From: a bacterium
Lineage (GTDB): Bacteria > Ratteibacteria > UBA8468 > B48-G9 > JAFGKM01
NCBI GenBank assembly: GCA_021160565.1
Contig: JAGHCG010000221.1
Location: 1 to 7,508 of the forward strand
Direction: 5' to 3'
DNA length: 7,508 bases
Below the pieces are notes generated by a model. That model made no database searches. It was not told the origin of the DNA and worked only from the letters and a program-made list of their open reading frames with translations. Positions 1-5,991 of the stretch are shown here, piece after piece (positions within the stretch are counted from its first letter, which is position 1; every line of letters begins with the position of its first letter). Both the position numbers and the translations under genes were made by a program.

Positions 1-733
1 GATTTATATCCCCTGAAGGACCATTTAAAACCATTGCAACCGTCCCTGGAAATTTTTTCTCAATTTTCTTTCTTAAAAATCCTGGCCAGTCAGCAGAAAT
101 AAGATTATCCCCGAGAGTATCTGGATGCAAGGCAAAATTAACAATAACTCCTTTCAACACTCCTTTTTTATTTACAATTTTCATAACTCCAATTGAATTG
201 TCTACAGGACCTGCACTTTTTACAATATCTTCAATCTGTAAAAATGGATTTGTTATAACCCTACCATCTTTGAGCAAATACCTTCTGTTAAAAGATATTC
301 CCTCCACCCTCTCACTACCTATTCCTATTTTCACCTCTTCTCTATTTCTGTAAGCAATTTTTACACTTCCTGCTATGTAAATTGGTAAAAGTTCAATATA
401 ACTTTTCTCTACATAAAAATTTTTGGTGAAAATTGAATTTGAAGAATATGAAGGTACAGGACCTGTATGAGTGTGTGTTGCATGAATTGTAATATTTGAG
501 TACGGAATATTTAACTCCTTGCTTACAATTTTCCTCACCTTTCTAACCAGAAATTTATCCAGCCAGATTAACTCACAACTCAAAACTGCAAAAATATTTT
601 TCCCATCATCAAAAATAACACAAATTGCATAAAGGTCATCTCTTATACCTTCGGAACGTCTATCATCAAAATAACCCGCAAGAGAAAAACCTACAGGTGG
701 AGTTATAACAACTTTTCCAAATCCAACTTTCAT
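1..733 (-). CDS. Neutral/alkaline ceramidase-family protein (N-terminal part; runs off window)
   Basis: This is an open frame of 244 codons from an ATG at 733 to the window edge with no stop, so the C-terminal part is missing. It resembles the N-terminal catalytic domain of the neutral/alkaline non-lysosomal ceramidase family (zinc-dependent amidases). The matches are HATHTHTGP at residues 84-92, NFALHPDTLG at 199-208 followed by SADWPG at 213-218, and NGPSGDIN at 237-244. H203 and a histidine of the HTH cluster are probable zinc ligands. There is no signal peptide: the N-terminus starts straight into a strand (MKVGFGKVVITPP), so the protein is probably cytoplasmic, unlike classical secreted ceramidases. 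As I recall the family, the residue after GDI is the nucleophilic serine in true ceramidases; here it is Asn. An AAAGGA ribosome site at 739-744 overlaps the stop codon of the upstream dehydrogenase, so the two are probably co-translated. The family call is fairly sure; the substrate is unknown and may not be ceramide. Confidence 0.75.
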   Translation of the reverse strand, partial: MKVGFGKVVITPPVGFSLAGYFDDRRSEGIRDDLYAICVIFDDGKNIFAVLSCELIWLDKFLVRKVRKIVSKELNIPYSNITIHATHTHTGPVPSYSSNSIFTKNFYVEKSYIELLPIYIAGSVKIAYRNREEVKIGIGSERVEGISFNRRYLLKDGRVITNPFLQIEDIVKSAGPVDNSIGVMKIVNKKGVLKGVIVNFALHPDTLGDNLISADWPGFLRKKIEKKFPGTVAMVLNGPSGDIN

Positions 734-742
734 TTTTTTCCT

Positions 743-1780
743 TTAAGGTAAAAGAATTACACCAAGCGCTTTATCTGGATTTTCTATAAGTAAATCACAT
801 GCTTTTTCTATCTCTTCAAGTGGAAATTGGTGAGTTATCAATTTTTTCACTGAAATTTTACTCTCTGAAATCGCTCTAATTACTTCAGCAAGATTTCTTC
901 CTGTTTTCCATTCAATAAAAACTTCTGGATAATCTCTCCCTCTTTCATATTCAGGGTCATGATAACCCGGTCCTGTTCTTGCAGAACTTCTTATATCAAG
1001 ATTTCCAAGAAATGAGCCAAATTTCATTTTTATTTCACAACCACCGGGAATTACAATCCTTCCCATTTTATGAGTATCTGGAGCAACTTTCATAACATTT
1101 ACTACCTTTTCAAAAATTTCTGTGCTCTCTCCTCCAAAACACAAAAAGGCACAATCAATTCCGTGAGATTCTGTAAAATTCTTACATATATTTTCAAAAT
1201 TTTCTCTCCCATCAAATACAAGATCAAAACCTGTATCCAATGCAATTTTTCTTCTTAACTCATAAAGGTCTGTTCCAATAACATGACAGCCACTCCATTT
1301 TGAAATCTGCCCTGTAATATTTCCAATAATTCCAAGACCAACAACAAAAACATATTCTCCAAATTGAAGTTCTGCTCTCCTCACTGCATGAAGAGAAGTG
1401 GCTGCAAGATGAGCAAAAGAACCTTCAGCAAAACCTACATTTTCAGGAATTTCAACACATAAACTTTCAGGAACCACTGCATAATCAGTATGAAGAGCAT
1501 ATCCTGCTCCCATACAGGCAACTCTCATTCCTTTTTTCAATCTTTTACATTCAGCCCCAGTTTCCAAGATAATCCCTGCATTTCCATATCCAAAGGGTTT
1601 TTTCTTTATGGAAGAAGATGGATTTTTTCTTAAATTTTTAATTCCTCCTATTTCAGTACCTGGACTTATGAGAGAAGTCTTAACCTCAACAAGAACTTCA
1701 TAGGGATTTATCTCAGGAATATCCTGCTCTTCAATAAAAACTTTGCCTTTTCCATCAAAACACCCCACTTTCCTTTTCAT
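743..1780 (-). CDS. Medium-chain dehydrogenase/reductase, zinc-ligand-deficient
   Basis: This 345-residue protein has the two-part fold of the medium-chain dehydrogenase (zinc alcohol dehydrogenase-like) superfamily: an N-terminal GroES-like domain, then a Rossmann domain with GLGIIG at residues 148-153 and an acidic D171 suggesting NAD preference. The usual catalytic-zinc cysteine region reads SLISPGTE (36-43), and the usual GHE motif reads GYG (64-66). The structural-zinc cysteine cluster is also missing. It therefore looks like the zinc-independent SPGTE branch that includes BchC-like oxidoreductases. The frame can be extended to a TTG at 1834 that overlaps the upstream stop by four bases. 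I prefer the ATG at 1780 because family similarity begins there, a purine-rich AGGGGGGAGA precedes it, and the 18 extra codons fall in an anomalous GC-rich block. It sits between a Gfo/Idh/MocA gene and a ceramidase-like gene, suggesting a paired oxidation step on a sugar, polyol or lipid headgroup. The substrate is unknown. Confidence 0.8.
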   Translation of the reverse strand: MKRKVGCFDGKGKVFIEEQDIPEINPYEVLVEVKTSLISPGTEIGGIKNLRKNPSSSIKKKPFGYGNAGIILETGAECKRLKKGMRVACMGAGYALHTDYAVVPESLCVEIPENVGFAEGSFAHLAATSLHAVRRAELQFGEYVFVVGLGIIGNITGQISKWSGCHVIGTDLYELRRKIALDTGFDLVFDGRENFENICKNFTESHGIDCAFLCFGGESTEIFEKVVNVMKVAPDTHKMGRIVIPGGCEIKMKFGSFLGNLDIRSSARTGPGYHDPEYERGRDYPEVFIEWKTGRNLAEVIRAISESKISVKKLITHQFPLEEIEKACDLLIENPDKALGVILLP

Positions 1781-1790
1781 TCTCCCCCCT
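1781..1790 (-). promoter_or_regulatory. Purine-rich ribosome binding site that decides the dehydrogenase start
   Basis: The minus strand reads AGGGGGGAGA directly before the ATG at 1780. The alternative upstream TTG at 1834 has no Shine-Dalgarno-like sequence (the preceding bases are ACTCTCTGAATT). This favours the ATG. The spacing from the GGAG part is very short, but the G-run gives alternative pairings at a normal distance. Confidence 0.5.
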
Positions 1791-1830
1791 ATCTTGGACC
1801 GAACGGGGCTCGGTCTGGAAAGGGACGCTT
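1781..1830. repeat. GC-rich block with a perfect 6-bp inverted repeat
   Basis: By direct count 31 of these 50 bases are G or C, against roughly one third in the flanking genes. It holds the inverted repeat GACCGA (1797-1802) and TCGGTC (1810-1815) around a 7-base loop, ACGGGGC. It lies exactly between the stop of the Gfo/Idh/MocA gene and the probable ATG of the dehydrogenase. No T-run follows the hairpin on either strand, so it is not an ordinary rho-independent terminator. It could be a small dispersed palindromic element, a translational or RNA-stability hairpin, or a protein-binding site. Only one copy is visible here, so its status as a repeat family is inferred. Confidence 0.4.
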
Positions 1831-2742
1831 TCAAAATTCAGAGAGTTTCACTACTCTTTTTTCCTGTTCACTTATAAGTGCTGCCTCCATAAATTTCATC
1901 ATTTCAAGTGTTTCCTCTTTATCCACAGGTGGTTTTCCAGTATGAAAAAATTTAATTATTTCTTTTAAAAGACCAGCATAAAGAGGAACTTCTTTTGAAT
2001 AAGTGGTATGAACAATCTTTTTTTCTCCAAAAACAGTTGCACCATAATCATGGGGTCCTTTTCTCGTCCCTCTCACTGTTCCAATTCTCCCATCTTCCCA
2101 TTTCCCGGTAACAAAATGAAAATCATCTGTTTTTTCACAAAAAACTTCTTCACATCCAGTTCCCATAAAAGTGTAAAGTATTTCAACCCCATGAATTCCA
2201 TACCAGAAAAGACCAGGATTTGTTGGTTCAAGAGGAGCAGGAGAGAAAGCATCACATCCAGATATTTTTTCTTCCTTAAAACTTTCCTTCACTTTCCTTA
2301 TATTAACATCAAATCTGAGGGATGAAGAGGAAAATACAGGACAATTATACTTTTCAGCAATTTCATATATTTTCTTTGCCTCATAATAATTATGAGCAAG
2401 GGGTTTATCAATAAAAAGAGGTTTCTTCGCTTCAATTACAGGGATTGCTTCTTTTAAATGTCTTCTTCCATCCACGCTTTCAAGTAAAACTGCATCCACA
2501 TTTTTTAAAAGTTCCTCAATTGAATTGACAAGTTTTATATTCCAGTTTTCCACCAGTTCTTTTTTAAATTTTTCAACTCGTGAATAACTGGCTTCAAGGT
2601 CTTCACTGAAAGATGGATAACCTGCAACCACCTTCCCACCTTTTACACGATGAGGATTTTTTTCATCATTGAGAAGTTGAGTAAATGCTGAAACATGGGA
2701 AGTATCAAATCCAATTATCCCTATTTTCAATTCTTCTCCCAT
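1831..2742 (-). CDS. Gfo/Idh/MocA family oxidoreductase
   Basis: This 303-residue protein is a predicted NAD(P)-dependent sugar or polyol dehydrogenase of the Gfo/Idh/MocA family. The N-terminal Rossmann part starts LKIGIIGFDTSH (5-16), where the standard GxGxxG loop is replaced by GIIGFDTSH. The family EKP motif appears as DKP at 112-114. The C-terminal alpha/beta domain has GLFWYGIHGVE (177-187), with H184 a candidate catalytic residue, and an SSSSLRF stretch (138-144). I associate the GIIG(F/L)DTSH plus FWYGIHGVE combination with a subfamily common in Planctomycetes, Verrucomicrobia and Lentisphaerae; its substrate is not known to me. The ATG at 2742 follows a GGGAG site (2750-2754) 14 bases after the ispG stop, so it is probably the next cistron of the same operon. 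Length is somewhat shorter than many family members but the domain looks complete. Confidence 0.85.
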   Translation of the reverse strand: MGEELKIGIIGFDTSHVSAFTQLLNDEKNPHRVKGGKVVAGYPSFSEDLEASYSRVEKFKKELVENWNIKLVNSIEELLKNVDAVLLESVDGRRHLKEAIPVIEAKKPLFIDKPLAHNYYEAKKIYEIAEKYNCPVFSSSSLRFDVNIRKVKESFKEEKISGCDAFSPAPLEPTNPGLFWYGIHGVEILYTFMGTGCEEVFCEKTDDFHFVTGKWEDGRIGTVRGTRKGPHDYGATVFGEKKIVHTTYSKEVPLYAGLLKEIIKFFHTGKPPVDKEETLEMMKFMEAALISEQEKRVVKLSEF

Positions 2743-2756
2743 AATTTTTCTCCCTT

Positions 2757-3809
2757 TTATAAAATCATTTTTTTTATTTCTTCAATGAGGACTTTCACTA
2801 TTTCCTCTTCTCTATAAGTTCCTATTATATTACCTTTTTTGAAAAGCACAAATTTTTTATCTCCACCTGCTATTCCAATATCTGCCTGTTTTGCCTCTCC
2901 CGGTCCATTTACAGAACATCCCATCACTGCTATTTTTAAATTTTTCACCTCTGGATATTTTCTGACAAGTTTCTTTATTTCTCTTTCCACTTCTCTTAAA
3001 ACCTCATTCAAATTTACTTTTATTCTCCCGCAGGTTGGACAGGAAATAATTTCAGGCTCAAAAATCCTCAAATTAAGTGCCTGTAAAATTGCCTTTCCTA
3101 TTTTTATTTCTTCTTTTGCAGGCATTGAAAGTGAAACTCTTATTGTATCTCCAATTCCTTCTTTTAAAAGTAATCCTATTCCAAGAATTGATTTGCTTTC
3201 TGCCAGATACCCTTTCCCTGCTTCAGTTATTCCAACATGTAAAGGATAATCAAAAATTTCAGAAATTCTTCTGTAAACTTCAACTGTTTCCTCTACAAAT
3301 GGAGTTTTTGCTGAAATGACTATTGAATGAAAATCATTATCTTCAAAAAATTTAACAGTATCTTCTGTAAAACTCACTATACTTTCCACAAGAGAATTTT
3401 TAATCTTTATTGAACCAGAATTTACTCCTATTCTTATTGGGATGTTAAAATCTTTTGCAACTCTTATAATTTCTTTAAGGTCTTTTCTGGAAATATTACC
3501 CGGATTTATTCTTACTTTATCAAAACCATTTTTTATTGATAATACGGCAAGAGAAGCGTTGTAATGAATATCTGCAACAAATGGAACTCTGAATTTTTCT
3601 TTAAGAAATTTGATGGAATTTGCCTCTTCTTCTTTCGTTATTGCAATTCTTACAATCTCAGCTCCTTCTTTTACCATTGAATTAATTTCTTTCAAAAGAG
3701 ATTTTAAATCTGAGGTTGGAACTTTTGCCATTCCCTGAACTGAAACAGGGAAGTTCCCTCCAATTACTAAATTTCCAACTTTTACCTCTTTTGTTTTTTT
3801 CCTTTTCAC
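2757..3809 (-). CDS. ispG: 4-hydroxy-3-methylbut-2-en-1-yl diphosphate synthase (IspG/GcpE)
   Basis: The enzyme converts 2-C-methyl-D-erythritol 2,4-cyclodiphosphate to HMBPP, the penultimate step of the MEP isoprenoid pathway, using a [4Fe-4S] cluster; it is cytoplasmic. At 350 residues it is close to the usual short bacterial form. The N-terminal TIM-barrel part carries VQGM, then VADIHYNASLA (78-88), VRINPGN (99-105) and IRIGVNSGS (125-133). The C-terminal domain has SCPTCGR (256-262) and MGCSVNGPGEA (296-306), giving the expected cluster ligands C257, C260, C298 and E305. Start is a GTG at 3809 whose G overlaps the rseP stop in a GTGA junction, with AGGAG at 3821-3825 eleven bases upstream. 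The overlap implies translational coupling to rseP. The identification is very sure. Confidence 0.97.
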   Translation of the reverse strand: MKRKKTKEVKVGNLVIGGNFPVSVQGMAKVPTSDLKSLLKEINSMVKEGAEIVRIAITKEEEANSIKFLKEKFRVPFVADIHYNASLAVLSIKNGFDKVRINPGNISRKDLKEIIRVAKDFNIPIRIGVNSGSIKIKNSLVESIVSFTEDTVKFFEDNDFHSIVISAKTPFVEETVEVYRRISEIFDYPLHVGITEAGKGYLAESKSILGIGLLLKEGIGDTIRVSLSMPAKEEIKIGKAILQALNLRIFEPEIISCPTCGRIKVNLNEVLREVEREIKKLVRKYPEVKNLKIAVMGCSVNGPGEAKQADIGIAGGDKKFVLFKKGNIIGTYREEEIVKVLIEEIKKMIL

Positions 3810-4861
3810 TTTTTTACCATCTCCTGAAGAATTCTTAAAATATCATTGTAAGTTACATAGAGAGCAAGGAATATTAAACCCACTACTCCAATATATTGAA
3901 TTATCTCAAGCATTTTCTTACTCGGTCTTCTTCTTGTAATCCTTTCTATAAAAAGACCAAAAAGATGTCCTCCATCAAAAACAGGAACTGGAAGGAGATT
4001 AAGAATTCCAAGATTCACGCTTATAAAAGCAATAAAATAGAGATACCTTGCAAAACCAGAATGGATAATTTCAGCACTCCATTTTGCTATACCCACAGGA
4101 CCTGAAAGAAGTTTAGCAGATACCTGTTTTGTAACTAACATTTTTATTGCCACAAAAACACCATAAACCATTGTTAAAAACTCTTTTCCAGCACGTATAA
4201 TAACCTGAGGGAAAGGATATTTTTCCTTCTTTTCCTTTGGTAAAATCCCTATTCCATAAATTTTCTCCTTTTCATCAAGAATTGCTGGTTTCACTTTAAA
4301 TTCCATTATTCTCCCATTTCGTTTTATCTTTATCACCAGAGGAAAGTTTTTATTTGCTTCCTTTCTGATATTCATAAGAACATCAAACCATCTTTTACAT
4401 CTTTTTCCATTTACTTCAATAATTTCATCTCCTGGTCTCAATCCCGCTTTTTCTGCTGGCTTTCCTTTCAAAAGAGAACCTATTTTTGTTCCATCGTATC
4501 CTGGAAGTCCAAGCATAAATGCTGGAATTAAAAGCAAAAATCCAAGAAGAAGATTATTGAGAGAACCAGCAACTATTACTCTGCTTCTTATTCCAGGACT
4601 TTTCCCCATATATTCCCAAGATTCAAATTTTTCCTTATCTTCAAATTCTTCACCAGCAAGTTTTACAAACCCACCAAAAGGAATAATACAAACTTGATAA
4701 ACAGTATCTCCTCTTTTCCAGGAAAAAATTTTAGGACCAAATCCTATTGAAAATTTTTCAACCTTTATTCCGGATTTTTTTGCTACTATAAAATGGCCAA
4801 ACTCATGAATTGAAATTATTATTGAAAAAAGTAAAATAATCCCAATAGCAGATATCAACAT
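3806..4861 (-). CDS. rseP: RIP metalloprotease RseP (site-2 protease family)
   Basis: This is an inner-membrane zinc protease that in characterised bacteria cleaves membrane-embedded anti-sigma factors and signal-peptide remnants. The first membrane segment carries HEFGH (19-23): H19 and H23 bind zinc and E20 is catalytic. The third ligand is D296 in NLLPVPVFDGGH (288-299), a variant of the usual NLLPxPxLDGG. One PDZ domain lies at about 122-195 (KAGLRPGDEIIEVNG); E. coli RseP has two. Further hydrophobic segments occur at about 93-120, 275-292 and 322-337. The usual AGPxxN motif of the second segment reads AGSLNN (98-103). The gene overlaps dxr by seven bases and has a strong GGAGGAG site at 4867-4873. 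No sigma or anti-sigma gene is in the window, so its target here is unknown. Length of 351 is typical of one-PDZ members. Confidence 0.95.
   Translation of the reverse strand: MLISAIGIILLFSIIISIHEFGHFIVAKKSGIKVEKFSIGFGPKIFSWKRGDTVYQVCIIPFGGFVKLAGEEFEDKEKFESWEYMGKSPGIRSRVIVAGSLNNLLLGFLLLIPAFMLGLPGYDGTKIGSLLKGKPAEKAGLRPGDEIIEVNGKRCKRWFDVLMNIRKEANKNFPLVIKIKRNGRIMEFKVKPAILDEKEKIYGIGILPKEKKEKYPFPQVIIRAGKEFLTMVYGVFVAIKMLVTKQVSAKLLSGPVGIAKWSAEIIHSGFARYLYFIAFISVNLGILNLLPVPVFDGGHLFGLFIERITRRRPSKKMLEIIQYIGVVGLIFLALYVTYNDILRILQEMVKK
3821..3825 (-). promoter_or_regulatory. Ribosome binding site for the GTG start of ispG
   Basis: AGGAG on the minus strand lies inside the last codons of rseP, eleven bases before the GTG at 3809. 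The spacing is slightly long, so coupling through the GTGA stop-start overlap probably also contributes. Confidence 0.45.
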
Positions 4862-5991
4862 TTTTTCTCCTCCACAATTTTTCTAACTTCTTCCTTTGCC
4901 CATTTATCAATCTCATAAATCTCTTCCAGAGATACCTCTTTTTTCAGTTTATGTAAAGATATTACCTTTTCAACAATTTTTATTATCTGATTGAATTTTA
5001 TTTTGTTTTTAAGAAAAAGATTAACCGCTTCTTCATTTGCACCATTCAGAACTACTGGATAAGAACCTTTTTCTTCCAGAGATTTTCTGGCAAGAACCAG
5101 CCAGGGAGAGTTTTCATCAGGAAGAGTAAAAGTCAATTTTCTTATCTCTGAAAAATTTATATTTCTGAAATCTATTTCAACTCTTTCAGGATAATTCAAA
5201 ACATAATTTATTGGATATTTCATATCCGGAAAGTGAAAAATCCCTTTCATTGTTCCATCTATAAATTCAACAAATCCATGAATTATTGCTTCTGGATGAA
5301 TAACAACTCCTATTTTTTCATATGGTAGAGAGAAGAAATAATGTGCTTCAATTATTTCAAAACATTTATTCATCATTGTTGCTGAATCCACAGTTACTTT
5401 TTTACCCATTTTCCATACAGGATGGTTTAAAACTTCTTTTATTTTTACATTTTTGACTTTTTTCCCCCAGAATGGTCCACCGGATGCGGTAAGATAAATT
5501 TTCTTCACCTCTTTTTTCTTCTCCCTTTCAATCAACTGAAAAATTGCATTGTGTTCACTATCAACAGGAAGGATTTCAGAGCGATATTTTTTTTTCAATT
5601 TTTTTATAATCTCTCCTGCAACCACCATTATTTCTTTTGTTGCAAGCCCTATGGTTTTTTCCTCTTTAATTGCTTCAATGAATGCTTTTAATGTCTTTAT
5701 TCCTGGAATTGCAAAAATAATAAAATCAACTTCTTTTAAAGTGGAAATTTCAACAATTCCCTCTTCTCCATAAAAAAACTTCACATTTTTAAATTTTTTC
5801 TCAAAAAGAATATCTCTTTTTTCTATATATACATAGGAAGGTTTAAATTCCTCAATTTGAGCAGAAAGGAGTTTTTTATTTTTTTTACATGCAAGCCCAA
5901 ATACATTAAACCTATCTTTCTGACTTCTTATAACCTCAAGTGTATTCCTTCCAATTGTGCCAGTTGAACCAAGAATTAAAATATTTTTCAT
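4855..5991 (-). CDS. dxr: 1-deoxy-D-xylulose 5-phosphate reductoisomerase (Dxr/IspC)
   Basis: The enzyme catalyses NADPH- and metal-dependent conversion of DXP to 2-C-methyl-D-erythritol 4-phosphate, the first committed MEP step. The N-terminal NADPH fold has GSTGTIG (8-14) and ATKEIMVVAG (117-126). Metal ligands are D144 and E146 in PVDSEHNA, and E212. Substrate phosphate residues S170 (TASGG), S203, N208 and K209 (DSATMMNK), plus H190 and W193 of the flexible loop, are all present. HPEAIIHG (232-239) replaces the common HPQSIIHS, so A235 sits where E. coli has Ser254. PDMKYPI (255-261) and VLNGANEEAV match the C-terminal part. Length of 378 is slightly short of the usual 390-400. The ATG overlaps the uppS stop in an ATGA junction, with GGAGGG at 6000-6005 eight bases ahead. 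The seven-base overlap into rseP continues the coupled operon. The identification is very sure. Confidence 0.97.
   Translation of the reverse strand: MKNILILGSTGTIGRNTLEVIRSQKDRFNVFGLACKKNKKLLSAQIEEFKPSYVYIEKRDILFEKKFKNVKFFYGEEGIVEISTLKEVDFIIFAIPGIKTLKAFIEAIKEEKTIGLATKEIMVVAGEIIKKLKKKYRSEILPVDSEHNAIFQLIEREKKKEVKKIYLTASGGPFWGKKVKNVKIKEVLNHPVWKMGKKVTVDSATMMNKCFEIIEAHYFFSLPYEKIGVVIHPEAIIHGFVEFIDGTMKGIFHFPDMKYPINYVLNYPERVEIDFRNINFSEIRKLTFTLPDENSPWLVLARKSLEEKGSYPVVLNGANEEAVNLFLKNKIKFNQIIKIVEKVISLHKLKKEVSLEEIYEIDKWAKEEVRKIVEEKKC
4867..4873 (-). promoter_or_regulatory. Strong ribosome binding site of rseP
   Basis: GGAGGAG on the minus strand, five A residues before the ATG at 4861, is embedded in the last codons of dxr (coding EEKKC). 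It is the best Shine-Dalgarno match in the window and fixes the rseP start. Confidence 0.7.

Noticed and set aside
1797..1815. Rho-independent terminator between the Gfo/Idh/MocA and dehydrogenase genes
   Set aside because: The stem is only 6 bp and is not followed by a T-run on either strand. Genes on both sides point the same way with tight spacing.
1781..1834. N-terminal extension of the dehydrogenase from the TTG at 1834
   Set aside because: The 18 residues have no counterpart in the fold, lie in the GC-rich block and lack a ribosome site. The ATG at 1780 is better supported, though the four-base overlap with the upstream stop means the extension is not excluded.
2073..2255. Minus-strand 60-codon frame inside the Gfo/Idh/MocA gene
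   Set aside because: It is an out-of-frame reading of the same region, leucine-rich without domain features, while the main frame is clearly conserved.
2008..2325. Plus-strand open frame of 105 codons opposite the Gfo/Idh/MocA gene
   Set aside because: Antisense shadow of a conserved gene with low-complexity Phe/Ser composition and no motif.
2839..3249. Plus-strand open frame of 136 codons opposite ispG
   Set aside because: It is antisense to the conserved IspG cluster-binding region. Its composition (rich in Ser, Phe, Pro) is what the complement of AT-rich Lys/Glu codons gives. No recognisable domain or ribosome site.
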